Origin: Chitinophagales bacterium
GTDB lineage: Bacteria; Bacteroidota; Bacteroidia; Chitinophagales; Saprospiraceae
Assembly: GCA_026928325.1 (NCBI GenBank)
Contig: JAIXKS010000007.1
Location: forward strand, 160,631 to 213,000
Reading direction: 5' to 3'
Length of the DNA stretch: 52,370 bases
The translations under genes were made by a program, and so were the position numbers. Under the pieces are notes generated by a model. That model did no database searches. It saw only the letters and a list, made by a program, of their open reading frames with translations, and was not told the DNA's origin. Each line of letters starts with the position of its first letter. Positions within the stretch are counted from its first letter, which is position 1. Of this stretch, positions 1 through 8,625 are shown in pieces.

Positions 1-90
1 AGGCATAGTGGTAACTATGACGAGTATTTTTAACGATGAGATTTGAAAAAAGAACAACATTTCTTTAAGATTTTTTTGTGGACAGAGCAC
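1..90 (+). repeat. Foldback MITE-like element, copy 1 (right part only)
   Basis: The right-hand part of the 159-bp repeat described at 630-788, cut by the window start. It begins just before the central palindrome (CATAGT at 4-9, ACTATG at 14-19) and ends with the terminal repeat GACAGAGCAC at 81-90. The flank after it is GA, not the TA seen at most other copies. Together with the copy at 630-788 it brackets the ferredoxin gene in direct orientation. Confidence 0.85.
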
Positions 91-189
91 GATCATCCGT
101 TTCACAAATGATAAATTTAAAATAATATTATTTAGAATTGAACTAAATAATTTACTACTTGTTAATCTGTCATACATGATAATATTTTT

Positions 190-531
190 ATGGCAACGAT
201 AAAATTTACTTTTGAAGATAAATCCATCCCGGATGTAATCGCTGAAAATGTCGAAGAAGGCATTTCTATTCTTGAAGCTACAGAAGACCACGGAGTACAC
301 CTTAGCCACAATTGTGGTGGTGTTTGTGCTTGTTCTACTTGCCATGTTTATGTTATGAAAGGGGACGATTACTTAGAAGAAATAAGCGATAAAGAAGAAG
401 ATTTTATAGACCGTGCGATCAACCCAAGGATTGAATCAAGATTAGGATGTCAATGTGTCATCTTAGATGAAGACGCAGTCATTGAAGTCATTATTCCTGA
501 CCAAAGCAATATTATTGGGCACGAAGATTAA
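190..531 (+). CDS. fdx: [2Fe-2S] ferredoxin, ISC/adrenodoxin type
   Basis: A 113-residue plant/vertebrate-type ferredoxin that carries electrons to Fe-S assembly or redox enzymes in the cytoplasm. The cluster ligands are visible as C42, C48 and C51 (C-x5-C-x2-C) plus C87, the same spacing as I recall for E. coli Fdx. C46 and C89 are extra cysteines. The length fits the family. The ATG at 190 follows an AT-rich leader with no clear Shine-Dalgarno. No isc genes adjoin it; NifU-like and Mrp genes lie far away at 48-49 kb. It is alone between two direct copies of the foldback repeat. The family call is firm; the exact electron partner is unknown. Confidence 0.93.
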   Translation: MATIKFTFEDKSIPDVIAENVEEGISILEATEDHGVHLSHNCGGVCACSTCHVYVMKGDDYLEEISDKEEDFIDRAINPRIESRLGCQCVILDEDAVIEVIIPDQSNIIGHED

Positions 532-629
532 TCATAGACTTCTTCCCTATTAATAAAAAAAACAAGCTCTAAGTCTCTGCATAGAATGAGTATTATACTA
601 GGTATTTTAATACCTTGATTGGGGTTTTA

Positions 630-788
630 GTGCTCTGTCTATAAAAAGACTTAAATTATATTGGAAGTTATTTTTTTTAAAGATCAAGGCAAAAAACGCA
701 GGCATAGTCGTAACTATGACAAGTATTTTTAACAATGAGATTTAAAAAAAGAACAACATTTTATAAAGATTTTTTGTGGACAGAGCAC
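630..788 (+). repeat. Foldback MITE-like element, copy 2 (complete)
   Basis: A complete 159-bp element. The ends are GTGCTCTGTC (630-639) and GACAGAGCAC (779-788), perfect 10-bp inverted repeats, flanked by TA on both sides (628-629 and 789-790). The middle holds CATAGT-CGTA-ACTATG (703-718), almost exactly at the element's centre, and the two arms are imperfect reverse complements along their length. It has no coding capacity. Other copies are at 1-90, 8398-8555, 8558-8625, 43775-43934 and 43936-44094. TA flanks resemble Tc1/mariner-IS630 insertion; that assignment is inference. Confidence 0.88.
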
Positions 789-962
789 TAGTGGTTTCCA
801 TGTATTTTTTTAGATGTAATGTAGATTGTTTTCCAAAATTAAAAAAAATCGAATACTTAGTCTTTTGTTTAGCAAATAGAATCACTAAGTTAATCGGAAC
901 AATAGATAATAACTTGTTTTGTTAGAAACATCTACCTTCCTATCTTGTTAATACTTATTGAT

Positions 963-1598
963 ATGAAACCGCAATTTTCAGTAATTATAGCGACCTATAA
1001 TCGAGCCAATTTTTTAAATCGAGCCTTGGATTCTCTGATTCAGCAAACGGAAACAGATTGGGAAGCGTGGATTATTGATGATGGAAGTACGGATAATACG
1101 CTCGAGGTACTTCAAAAATATTTGGACAATTACCCACAAATTCAATATCGAAAAATATCAAAATCCGGCGAAGCTCCTGCAAAAAATCTTGGCATTGCGC
1201 TATGCAAAGGAAAATATATCACCTTTTTAGATTCGGATGATGCCTACGAACCTCATCATTTGGCTCATCGAAAAAGTATTTTAGACCAACATACAAACCT
1301 CCAATTTCTGCACGGTGGAATCAAAATCATTGGAGATCCTTATGTTCCTGACCGGAATAACCCCGGACTATTGATTCATGTTTCATCTTGCGTGGCCGGT
1401 GCGACCTTCTTTATTCGACGTGATGCCATGGCTCAACTAGCAGGTTTTAAGCAGTTGCCACTCGGCAATGATGCAGATTTATACGAAAGAGCGGTTCAAG
1501 CCCAATTGACCATGATGAAAACGGACTTTCCTACCTATATCTATTTTCGAAATCATGACAATTCGATTACGCACAACGCAGCCAAGCCAAATACATAA
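963..1598 (+). CDS. Family 2 glycosyltransferase
   Basis: A 211-residue GT-A fold glycosyltransferase that transfers a sugar from a nucleotide-sugar donor, probably for envelope polysaccharide. The N-terminal signature VIIATYNRANFL is followed by the nucleotide-binding stretch WIIDDGSTDNT, and LDSDD at about residues 89-93 is the metal-binding DxD motif. ATG 963 is preferred over the in-frame TTG at 945 because GT2 proteins usually begin a few residues before the first beta strand. The protein is short for the family and has no membrane segment. It is not in a visible polysaccharide cluster, so the substrate is unknown. Confidence 0.85.
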   Translation: MKPQFSVIIATYNRANFLNRALDSLIQQTETDWEAWIIDDGSTDNTLEVLQKYLDNYPQIQYRKISKSGEAPAKNLGIALCKGKYITFLDSDDAYEPHHLAHRKSILDQHTNLQFLHGGIKIIGDPYVPDRNNPGLLIHVSSCVAGATFFIRRDAMAQLAGFKQLPLGNDADLYERAVQAQLTMMKTDFPTYIYFRNHDNSITHNAAKPNT

Positions 1599-1758
1599 GG
1601 CTATCAAACAATTACTTATGCTGTTATGACATTTCAATAGGTAGTAGTTACTCCCTTTTAAAGGTTTGATTTATTCTTTATCAAGCTTCATATTTACATA
1701 ATTGGATTACAATAACAACATTATTTGAAAATATTAGCCAGAGTTCAAATAAAATTCT

Positions 1759-1766
1759 TAATTTTG
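1759..1766 (+). promoter_or_regulatory. Putative Bacteroidota -7 promoter element
   Basis: TAATTTTG matches TAnnTTTG and lies 27 bp before the ATG at 1794. It supports that start over the upstream TTG at 1725. No well-spaced -33 TTG is seen. Confidence 0.4.
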
Positions 1767-1793
1767 TATTCCAAGATTAATACGTTTTTGGTC

Positions 1794-2672
1794 ATGGTTA
1801 GATTATTTTTACTTTTAGTTGCTTCCTTTTTATACTTGACTAGTCAAGCGCAACTTCCTATAACTGAGGTTTATCTGACCACGCTAAATAAACCCCAAGG
1901 TCAATGGACAATCGGCGATTTGAGATATTTATCCGATTTTAATCCTAGTGGTTACAACAATCAAGCTAATTTTTTTGACAATGGATGGATTTATCTCACT
2001 TCTAATTATAAAGACAGCCTATATACGGATATTATTGCATTACATCCTGATAAAAAACAACTTTTCAAAGTAACTAATACCCTAAGAATCAGTGAATTTT
2101 CTCCCTCACCCATACCCAAAAGTGATGAATTTTGCACGGTAAGAATCGAAAAAAATGGCAAGGATCAAAGTTTGTGGAAATACCCATTATCTCGAGAAAA
2201 TTATGGTCAACGACTATTCCCGAATATTAACAATATTGGATATTTTTGTTGGTTAAATCGTACGAATATTGGCATGTTCCTCGTCGGGGAGCCACATCAA
2301 CTCGCTATTGGCAATGCAAGTACTGGAAAAATCCAAGTTTTAGGTACAAATCCTGGTCGTTGCTTAAAGACTGATCATAATGGCATCCTATATTATGTGG
2401 ACAAGGTTTCTAATGATTTATGGATTTTAAAGGCGTATGACTTAAATCAGGCTTCCACTTCGTCCATCATCAAAATGCCTAGTGGTAAAGAAGATTTTGA
2501 CATCCTACCTGATGGAACATTTATTTCCGCTAATAATAGTTTAATTTTATCATTTCATCCCGAGAAAGATATCGGTTGGCAAGTAATAGCCGACTTATTC
2601 AACGATGGTATTACCAATATCCAACGTCCTATTTATAAAGACAAGCAGCTTTTATTCATCCATGGTAAATAA
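1794..2672 (+). CDS. Secreted TolB-like beta-propeller protein
   Basis: A 292-residue exported protein. From ATG 1794 it has a typical signal peptide (MVRLFLLLVASFLYLTSQAQ), probably cleaved after the SQAQ region. The mature part shows repeated short strands of the kind seen in TolB/WD40-like propellers (GWIYLTSN, GILYYVDKV and a C-terminal LLFIHG), so a small propeller is likely. I cannot assign a ligand or enzyme activity. It lies 26 bp upstream of a DUF1684 lipoprotein and probably shares its transcript. The track-style start at 1725 (TTG) would bury the signal peptide and is rejected. Confidence 0.6.
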   Translation: MVRLFLLLVASFLYLTSQAQLPITEVYLTTLNKPQGQWTIGDLRYLSDFNPSGYNNQANFFDNGWIYLTSNYKDSLYTDIIALHPDKKQLFKVTNTLRISEFSPSPIPKSDEFCTVRIEKNGKDQSLWKYPLSRENYGQRLFPNINNIGYFCWLNRTNIGMFLVGEPHQLAIGNASTGKIQVLGTNPGRCLKTDHNGILYYVDKVSNDLWILKAYDLNQASTSSIIKMPSGKEDFDILPDGTFISANNSLILSFHPEKDIGWQVIADLFNDGITNIQRPIYKDKQLLFIHGK

Positions 2673-2698
2673 ACCATTTTAATCTTTCCATTAAAAAA

Positions 2699-3340
2699 AT
2701 GCGATACCTAGTTTTTTTTATTTTGCTAATATCTATCCAATTTGCCGCTTGCGTTACGAGCAAAAAGACGATAGAGCAACCTCAATCTTTAGCTAGTTGG
2801 CGGGAAGCATACAAAGCTTCCTTTGTGGAAGATGCTCGTTCGCCTCTTAAAGCAGCAGACCTTCCATTTCTTGATTTTTATGAAGAAGACCCAACCTGGA
2901 AATTAACATGTAGCTGCACCGCTATCCAAGATGCCAAACCCTTTGATATGCCGTTATATAGTGGAATAACTCGGTCTTATAAGGTGCATAGTATTTTGAA
3001 TTGCAAACGCCTTGGAACCGATATTCAGCTATACGTATATCAACAAGCAACAAAACCGGCCAATCCGATGTATGCCAATCATTTATTTTTGCCTTTTAAA
3101 GATGAAACAAATGATGAAGCTACTTATGGAGGTGGAAGATATATCGATCTTCAAACTTTCGACATCATTGACGGTCAAGTAACTATAGATTTCAATCAAT
3201 GCTATAATCCTTGGTGTGCATTCAGTGATGGATACAATTGCCCAATACCACCTATAGAGAACCACTTACAACTTGAAGTGCGCGCAGGTGAGAAAAAATT
3301 TAAAGGCACGTATAAAGAAAAATCAAAAACCGATAAGTAG
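2699..3340 (+). CDS. DUF1684 family lipoprotein
   Basis: A 213-residue protein with a lipoprotein signal peptide and lipobox FAAC (Cys at about residue 19), so probably membrane-anchored. The body matches what I know of DUF1684: a FLPFKDET segment, the TYGGGRYID block and the C-terminal signature NPWCAFSDGYNCPIPPIEN followed by RAGEKKFKG. The function of DUF1684 is not established. It is in the same direction as, and close behind, the propeller protein. The stretch TCSCTA is an additional cysteine pair. The family call is confident; any role is unknown. Confidence 0.8.
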   Translation: MRYLVFFILLISIQFAACVTSKKTIEQPQSLASWREAYKASFVEDARSPLKAADLPFLDFYEEDPTWKLTCSCTAIQDAKPFDMPLYSGITRSYKVHSILNCKRLGTDIQLYVYQQATKPANPMYANHLFLPFKDETNDEATYGGGRYIDLQTFDIIDGQVTIDFNQCYNPWCAFSDGYNCPIPPIENHLQLEVRAGEKKFKGTYKEKSKTDK

Positions 3341-3373
3341 CCGATATAGAGGACTTGTAATGACGTACATCTT

Positions 3374-4381
3374 TTACATTCCGAAGTCCATTCTTGACAG
3401 CGGCGTGACGCTTTGGTCTGAAAAATAGCCTTTTTGATATAGGTGATAACCAGCTATCCCAATCATGCCTGCATTGTCTGTACAATACTCAAAAGCCGGT
3501 ATATATGTCGTCCATTTTTTTTCTTCACCAACTTTAGAAAGGGCTTGACGAAGTCCAGAATTAGCAGACACTCCGCCCGCAATTCCTATGTGATTGATAC
3601 CAGTCATAGCAGCAGCTTTAATCAACTTTCGCATGAGAATATGGATAATCGTATTTTGAACAGAACAACAAATATCAGCTAGGTTTTCTACAATAAAATT
3701 GGGATTTTCAGCGACTTGCTTTTGCAAGAAATAAAGTATAGAAGTTTTCAACCCACTAAAACTAAAATCCAAGCCTTCGATTTGTGGCTCAGGAAACTGG
3801 AATTTATGAACACCTTGTTGAGCCAATTTGTCAATAATCGGCCCTGCTGGATACTCCAAACCAAGCATTTTACCGGTTTTATCAAAAGCTTCTCCCGCTG
3901 CATCGTCTTTAGTCGAGCCCAAAACTTCCATATCATCATAATCGTTGACTCGAATGATTTGTGTATGTCCACCCGACACGGTTAAGCACAAAAAAGGAAA
4001 AGGTGGCTTAGGATCTTCTGCAAAATGTGCCAAAACATGGGCTTTCATATGATGCACTTCGACCAAAGGAATATCTAAGCTTAGTGCCAACGTTTTAGCA
4101 ACAGAAACACCTACGATCAGACTTCCAAGCAACCCAGGGCCTCTTGTAAAGGCGATGGCATTTATATCCTTCAATGTCTTTCCGGCATCTTTTAGCGCCG
4201 TATCGATCACAGGTATAATATTAATCAAATGCTGGCGACTGGCTAGTTCTGGAACAACACCACCATAGATACTATGCACTTCTTGATTTGCTGTCCGATT
4301 AGACAAAACACGCCCATTTTCTATGACAGCAGCACTCGTATCATCGCATGAAGATTCAATCGCTAGTATGGAAATATTCAT
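3374..4381 (-). CDS. tsaD: tRNA N6-adenosine threonylcarbamoyltransferase TsaD
   Basis: Catalyses transfer of the threonylcarbamoyl group to A37 of ANN-reading tRNAs, working with TsaB and TsaE (not in the window). The 335-residue length is standard. Visible family motifs are the N-terminal AIESSCDDTSAAV phosphate-binding segment, the metal-binding histidines H111 and H115 (HMKAH), TVSGGHTQI and the C-terminal FEYCTDNAGMIG. It runs towards the DUF1684 gene (convergent) and diverges from the DUF3822 gene. An essential housekeeping enzyme with no oddities seen. Confidence 0.96.
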   Translation of the reverse strand: MNISILAIESSCDDTSAAVIENGRVLSNRTANQEVHSIYGGVVPELASRQHLINIIPVIDTALKDAGKTLKDINAIAFTRGPGLLGSLIVGVSVAKTLALSLDIPLVEVHHMKAHVLAHFAEDPKPPFPFLCLTVSGGHTQIIRVNDYDDMEVLGSTKDDAAGEAFDKTGKMLGLEYPAGPIIDKLAQQGVHKFQFPEPQIEGLDFSFSGLKTSILYFLQKQVAENPNFIVENLADICCSVQNTIIHILMRKLIKAAAMTGINHIGIAGGVSANSGLRQALSKVGEEKKWTTYIPAFEYCTDNAGMIGIAGYHLYQKGYFSDQSVTPLSRMDFGM

Positions 4382-4431
4382 TTTTTTATAAGATTACAAG
4401 ATATTTACGCTAAACATTATCAATAAATATA

Positions 4432-4439
4432 TATATTTG
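4432..4439 (+). promoter_or_regulatory. Putative -7 promoter element for DUF3822-rsmD
   Basis: TATATTTG followed by CACC, in the tsaD/DUF3822 divergent gap and about 93 bp before the ATG at 4533. It matches TAnnTTTG; the -33 TTG is not evident. Confidence 0.5.
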
Positions 4440-4532
4440 CACCGGTAAAATACGTTCTAAAGGTTTAATAACAATCATTTGATTGATAATGTTATTGAGA
4501 TTCGTTATTAAATATAGCTTAAACAAATCACC

Positions 4533-5324
4533 ATGTTACAAAGAGATTTTAATTTATCAGGCAATAACCCACTCTATCATCTCTCTCTGTCGATGACGAT
4601 TGACCAGCTTAATTATGCTATTTTCGATAACAAAGGCATATTGCTCAAGCACAAAACCTACTCGAACATATCCTTTAATGCTGCGGATACCCTCGAACTT
4701 ATCAAGTCAAATCCGGACCTACATGATAAATATGACAAAATAACTGTCACCGCACTTACGTGCAATACACACCAGCTTTCATTTAAAGATGAACAGATTG
4801 CTAAAATCATCCCTAATCTAGAATTCAAAAATGTTAGAGTTGAAAAACTTCCTGGATGTATGGTTTATAATTACTATGGGCTAACACCGGCACAAACCGG
4901 CATATTAAATACCATTTTCAACAATGAAAACTATCAAGTTCACAATTTCGTATTTGCCCTTTCTACTTATTTTATTGGCTTGCAGCAACCTTTATTGCAC
5001 ATTCATTTAGAGCAAAAATTGGCTTCAATCTATATTCAGAAAAATGGCTCTTTACAGTTTTTCAATTCTTATGGTTATAAAACAGCCAACGATATACTGT
5101 ACTTTGTATTAGCAGCATGTAAATTGAATGATATCAATCTTCAAAATGATCAGAAGACCATCAGTGGTTGGATAGAAAAAGATTCCGAAATTTATAATGT
5201 ACTTAATAGATATTTGGGAAATCTCGATGTTCTAAGGGATGATGCATTTTTGATAGAAGAAAAATCAAAGCATCAGCCACATTATTATTTTGCCCATTAC
5301 ATCGGTAAATCATGCGCATTATAG
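4533..5324 (+). CDS. DUF3822 family protein
   Basis: A 263-residue cytoplasmic protein of the DUF3822 family, which in Bacteroidota commonly sits directly before rsmD, as here. The N-terminal segment LSLSMTIDQLNYAIFDNKG suggests an actin/hexokinase-like ATPase-type fold, but that is a weak impression. The gene overlaps rsmD by 13 bp, so the two are almost certainly co-translated. No signal peptide or membrane segment is seen. Its function is unknown; context suggests a link to ribosome modification. Confidence 0.75.
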   Translation: MLQRDFNLSGNNPLYHLSLSMTIDQLNYAIFDNKGILLKHKTYSNISFNAADTLELIKSNPDLHDKYDKITVTALTCNTHQLSFKDEQIAKIIPNLEFKNVRVEKLPGCMVYNYYGLTPAQTGILNTIFNNENYQVHNFVFALSTYFIGLQQPLLHIHLEQKLASIYIQKNGSLQFFNSYGYKTANDILYFVLAACKLNDINLQNDQKTISGWIEKDSEIYNVLNRYLGNLDVLRDDAFLIEEKSKHQPHYYFAHYIGKSCAL

Positions 5325-5860
5325 GTGGTGCATTCAAAGGAAGACGATTTAATCCACCCATAAAAAACTGGCCAACGCGTCCAACCACAGACTTTGCCAA
5401 AGAGGGTTTATTTAACATCCTCAACAATCGCATGGACTTCGAATCCATTTCAGTCTTAGATTTATTTGGCGGTACAGGGAGTATGAGTTACGAATTTATT
5501 TCTCGCGGATGTAAAAATGTCACCTATGTAGATCAGCATAAAGGCTGTATATCCTTTGTAAAGGAAGTAGCCCAAACCTTAGCTATCGAGCCGTACATTT
5601 CCATTTACTCATCAGATGCATTTAAGTTTTTGTCCGGAAATAACCGAACTTTTGATTTTATCTTTGCAGATCCTCCATACGCATTGCCAAAAATAAAAAT
5701 TCTACCGGACATCATTCTCGGTTCAAGTGCTCTGGATCCTCATGGAACCCTAGTCATCGAGCACGACAGCAAACATTCGTTTAAAGACCATCCGCTATTT
5801 AAAGAAGAACGAAAATATGGCGATAGTACGTTTACGTTTTTCGAAGCAATATCTCGTTAG
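5312..5860 (+). CDS. rsmD: 16S rRNA (guanine966-N2)-methyltransferase RsmD
   Basis: Methylates N2 of G966 in 16S rRNA with S-adenosylmethionine. At 182 residues it has the normal length. It begins MRIIGGAFKGRRF, the usual RsmD N-terminus; the SAM site is VLDLFGGTGSMSYE, and the catalytic DPPY motif lies in FADPPYALPK at about residue 118. Its start lies inside the upstream DUF3822 gene. It is convergent with the ABC ATPase gene, with a gap of about 20 bp. Confidence 0.94.
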   Translation: MRIIGGAFKGRRFNPPIKNWPTRPTTDFAKEGLFNILNNRMDFESISVLDLFGGTGSMSYEFISRGCKNVTYVDQHKGCISFVKEVAQTLAIEPYISIYSSDAFKFLSGNNRTFDFIFADPPYALPKIKILPDIILGSSALDPHGTLVIEHDSKHSFKDHPLFKEERKYGDSTFTFFEAISR

Positions 5861-5881
5861 TATTTTACAAATAAAGTTGAA

Positions 5882-6619
5882 TTACTTGATGTTGTAATTA
5901 TGGTTTGGATCTGAAACCTTGATGATATTTTTATTCAATTCATCGACTTCAACAAAGCCGTCTCTCAATCTGATGATTCGATGTGCATGCTCTGCAATAT
6001 CCGGTTCATGGGTTACGATGATGACGGTATTTCCGGCATTATGGATGTTTTCAAAAATACTCATAATTTCGATAGACGTTTTCGTATCCAGATTTCCGGT
6101 AGGTTCGTCAGCTAGGATGATAGAAGGATCATTGACTAAAGCCCGTGCTATGGCTACACGCTGACGTTGACCACCTGACAACTCATTGGGTCTATGGTGC
6201 ATCCGATCCATCAAACCTACCTTACTCAATGCTTCAGCTGCCTTTTCTCGACGTTGACTCTTAGAAAATCCGGCATAAACCAAGGGCAAAGCTACATTAT
6301 CCAAAGCACTCAATCTAGGTAATAAATTAAAGGTCTGAAAGACAAAACCGATTTGCTTATTGCGCACTTCGGCTAGGTCGCCGTCATCCATTTTAGAAAC
6401 ATCGATATCATTGAGCACATAGGTACCGGAAGATGGGCTATCCAAGCAGCCAAGGATATTCATCAACGTACTTTTTCCAGAACCCGAAGGGCCCATTAAT
6501 GCCACATATTCATTTTGACGAATATCCAAAGAAACTGATTTTAAGGCCCGTATTACTTCCTGCCCCATTCTATAGACTTTCGAAATATCTCTAATTGATA
6601 TGATTGTTTTTCTGTTCAT
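5882..6619 (-). CDS. ABC transporter ATP-binding protein, MacB/LolD type
   Basis: A 245-residue ATPase subunit. It has Walker A GPSGSGKS at 43-50, a Q-loop in [10 protein letters not shown], the signature [15 protein letters not shown], Walker [13 protein letters not shown] and the switch histidine in [13 protein letters not shown]. The sequence around [12 protein letters not shown] is typical of the MacB/LolD group, which power mechanotransmission-type or lipoprotein-release permeases in the inner membrane. No permease gene adjoins it in the window, so the partner must be encoded elsewhere. The C-terminal tail after residue about 225 is poorly conserved and polar. Confidence 0.9.
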   Translation of the reverse strand: MNRKTIISIRDISKVYRMGQEVIRALKSVSLDIRQNEYVALMGPSGSGKSTLMNILGCLDSPSSGTYVLNDIDVSKMDDGDLAEVRNKQIGFVFQTFNLLPRLSALDNVALPLVYAGFSKSQRREKAAEALSKVGLMDRMHHRPNELSGGQRQRVAIARALVNDPSIILADEPTGNLDTKTSIEIMSIFENIHNAGNTVIIVTHEPDIAEHAHRIIRLRDGFVEVDELNKNIIKVSDPNHNYNIK

Positions 6620-6967
6620 TTTCCTTGATTTTACAAGATATTCACTTCGAATTAAAACTCCACTTAAATTAAGCCATCAACTTCAAATCCATCATTTTGC
6701 TGGATTTATTATTTTTTTTTTAGTGCTCTTAACAAGACCCCATGCAAATCCAAGTTGAATATTGAAGCAAAATAAATCAAATTATTATAAATCCAAACTA
6801 TTTTATGGACATAATGGATAAATCCGTCGGCAAAAGTATTCAAATCATCAGTTAAATTGCTAATTTTGGCACTTTGAATAAAAGGTCTTTTGATGACAGA
6901 TTGCGTTGCAAGCTAGTAAAAGCCTTTTGTTTATATTCGTGAGCAAGTTTAATAACCATAAATTACT
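6620..6967. other. Intergenic region, divergent promoters
   Basis: 348 bp between the divergent ABC ATPase and deoxynucleoside kinase genes. I see no ORF of note and no exact TAnnTTTG; TATATTCG at about 6932-6939 is a one-mismatch candidate for the kinase. TAGTGCTCT at 6721 and TTTTATGGACA near 6802-6812 resemble the ends of the foldback repeat but the interior does not match. Confidence 0.4.
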
Positions 6968-7594
6968 ATGCAATCATTAAAACACGTGGCCGTAGCCGGC
7001 AATATCGGAGCCGGAAAAACCACATTAACATCATTACTCGCCAAACATTATCATTGGGATGTTCAGTACGAAGATACCACTGCCAATCCCTATTTGGCGG
7101 ACTTTTACGATGATATGCAACGTTGGTCTTTTAATCTTCAGATTTACTTTTTGAATAGTCGTTATGATCAAGTACTCCAAATCCGTAGAGGAGAAAATAC
7201 GGTAATCCAAGATCGTACGATTTACGAAGATGCACGCATTTTTGCACCAAATTTACACGAGATGGGATTGATGTCAACCAGAGATTTTAATAATTACATA
7301 TCCCTTTTCAAGTTGATGTCCTCACAAATCCAACCACCAGATTTATTAATATATCTCAAATGCTCGATTCCCAAATTGGTCGATCATATTCAGACTCGAG
7401 GTAGAGATTATGAAGGTAGCATGAGTTTAGACTACCTCAAAAAACTAAATGACAGATATGAGGCTTGGATCAGTGACTATACCCATGGCAACTTGCTTAT
7501 TATTCCAAATGACAATCTAGATTTCAAAAATAATCCTGAGGATTTTGGACTGATTATAGAACAAATCGACGGACATATCCATGGTTTATTTTAA
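6968..7594 (+). CDS. Deoxynucleoside kinase (dNK/dGK-dCK family)
   Basis: Phosphorylates deoxynucleosides for salvage of DNA precursors. The 208-residue protein has a P-loop GNIGAGKTT at 11-19, the DRTIYEDA motif corresponding to the family's DRS/ERS segment, and a LID region with arginines TRGRDYEG. The acidic E in QYEDT after the P-loop fits the catalytic base position. The length fits bacterial deoxyadenosine/deoxyguanosine kinases; substrate preference cannot be read. It is followed 37 bp later by the YggS-type gene in the same direction, probably one transcript. Confidence 0.9.
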   Translation: MQSLKHVAVAGNIGAGKTTLTSLLAKHYHWDVQYEDTTANPYLADFYDDMQRWSFNLQIYFLNSRYDQVLQIRRGENTVIQDRTIYEDARIFAPNLHEMGLMSTRDFNNYISLFKLMSSQIQPPDLLIYLKCSIPKLVDHIQTRGRDYEGSMSLDYLKKLNDRYEAWISDYTHGNLLIIPNDNLDFKNNPEDFGLIIEQIDGHIHGLF

Positions 7595-7631
7595 ACCCGA
7601 ATTACCAATATTCTAAAATAAAAATTGCCCT

Positions 7632-8285
7632 ATGTATAACGACCTTAAAGCATTCGCAGAAAATCACAACGTAACCTTAGTTGCTGTTTCAAAAACCAAA
7701 CCTGTAGAAGCAATTCGTGCACTTTACGATCTTGGGCAACGAGATTTTGGCGAAAACAAAGTGCAGGAAATGGTAGAAAAACAAAGCCAATTACCAGCAG
7801 ATATTCGATGGCACTTGATTGGTCACCTTCAAAAAAACAAGGTCAAATACATCGCACCATTCGTAGCCATGATTCATGCCGTTGACAGTCTAGAATTATT
7901 AACGACCATTCAAAATCAAGCTATCAAAAACAATCGTCAAATACCCGTATTAATTCAATTTCATATAGCCGATGAAACGACCAAATTTGGATTATCCTAT
8001 GATGAAGCAGAAGCTATCTTTGAAGAAATTCAAAAAAATCCAATGCCAGAACTTATTATCGCAGGCGTGATGGGTATGGCAACATTTACCGAAGATAAAG
8101 CCCAAATTAAAGCAGAGTTTCAACAGCTCAAAAAATATTTTGATACCATTAAGGCCAAATACTTCGCCAACGATCCCGAATTTATACACATCTCCATGGG
8201 CATGTCGGGAGATTATCCTATTGCTGTTGAAGCAGGCGCCACCATGATACGCATAGGAAGTGCTATCTTTGGATTTAGAGATTAA
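7632..8285 (+). CDS. YggS/PROSC family pyridoxal phosphate-binding protein
   Basis: A 217-residue alanine racemase-type barrel protein involved in PLP homeostasis, with no firm catalytic activity known for the family. K21 in VAVSKTKP is the PLP lysine; DFGENKVQEM, WHLIGHLQKNK, GVMGMATF and the C-terminal SMGMSGDYPIAVEAGATMIRIGSAIFG are family hallmarks. It lies downstream of the deoxynucleoside kinase with a short gap. A foldback repeat pair follows its 3' end. Confidence 0.94.
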   Translation: MYNDLKAFAENHNVTLVAVSKTKPVEAIRALYDLGQRDFGENKVQEMVEKQSQLPADIRWHLIGHLQKNKVKYIAPFVAMIHAVDSLELLTTIQNQAIKNNRQIPVLIQFHIADETTKFGLSYDEAEAIFEEIQKNPMPELIIAGVMGMATFTEDKAQIKAEFQQLKKYFDTIKAKYFANDPEFIHISMGMSGDYPIAVEAGATMIRIGSAIFGFRD

Positions 8286-8397
8286 TCACTATAATTTTTT
8301 TCAAAACTCACTATTGGCCAAATTCTGAAATCGAGAAACTCGTTTTATTGCTGTTGTTAACGCATCTGCAGATTCATTGTTTCTGTCATTAAATCTA

Positions 8398-8555
8398 GTG
8401 TCCTGTCAACAAAAGAATCTTAATGAAATGTCGTTTTTTTTCAAATCTCATCGTTAAAAATACTCGCCATAGTTACGACTATGCCTGCGTTTTTTGCCTT
8501 GATCTTAAAAAAAATAACTTCCAATATAATTTAAGTCCTTTTATAGACAGAGCAC
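8398..8555 (-). repeat. Foldback MITE-like element, copy 3 (complete, inverted)
   Basis: A 158-bp copy in the opposite orientation to copy 2, flanked by TA on both sides (8396-8397 and 8556-8557). Its left end is GTGTCCTGTC (two changes from consensus) and its right end GACAGAGCAC. The central palindrome CATAGT-TACG-ACTATG is at 8468-8483. The small ORF across it (8423-8620) is judged non-coding. Confidence 0.86.
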
Positions 8556-8557
8556 TA

Positions 8558-8625
8558 GTGCCCTGTCAACAAAAGAATCTTAATGAAAAGTCATTATTAT
8601 TTAAGTCTCTTTTTAGATAGAGCAA
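8558..8625 (-). repeat. Foldback MITE-like element, copy 4 (internally deleted)
   Basis: Starts with GTGCCCTGTC directly after the TA shared with copy 3, repeats the outer arm (AAAAGAATCTTAATGAAA), then jumps to the opposite outer arm and ends GATAGAGCAA followed by TA (8626-8627). Both ends are kept and the middle of about 90 bp is missing, so it is a derivative of the same element joined head-to-tail to copy 3. Confidence 0.75.

Noticed and set aside
601-614. GGTATT-TT-AATACC as an fdx terminator
   Set aside because: The stem is short and AT-rich, and it is not followed by a proper T run.
3374-4381. Plus-strand ORFs inside tsaD (for example 3716-3985)
   Set aside because: Antisense shadows of a strongly conserved gene, with no family features.
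6721-6813. TAGTGCTCT and TTTTATGGACA as a seventh, degenerate foldback copy
   Set aside because: Only short end-like pieces match; the interior and the central palindrome are absent, so chance is likely.
8423-8620. 65-residue ORF on the plus strand
   Set aside because: It lies within foldback copies 3 and 4 and its frame follows the repeat arms; no protein-like features.
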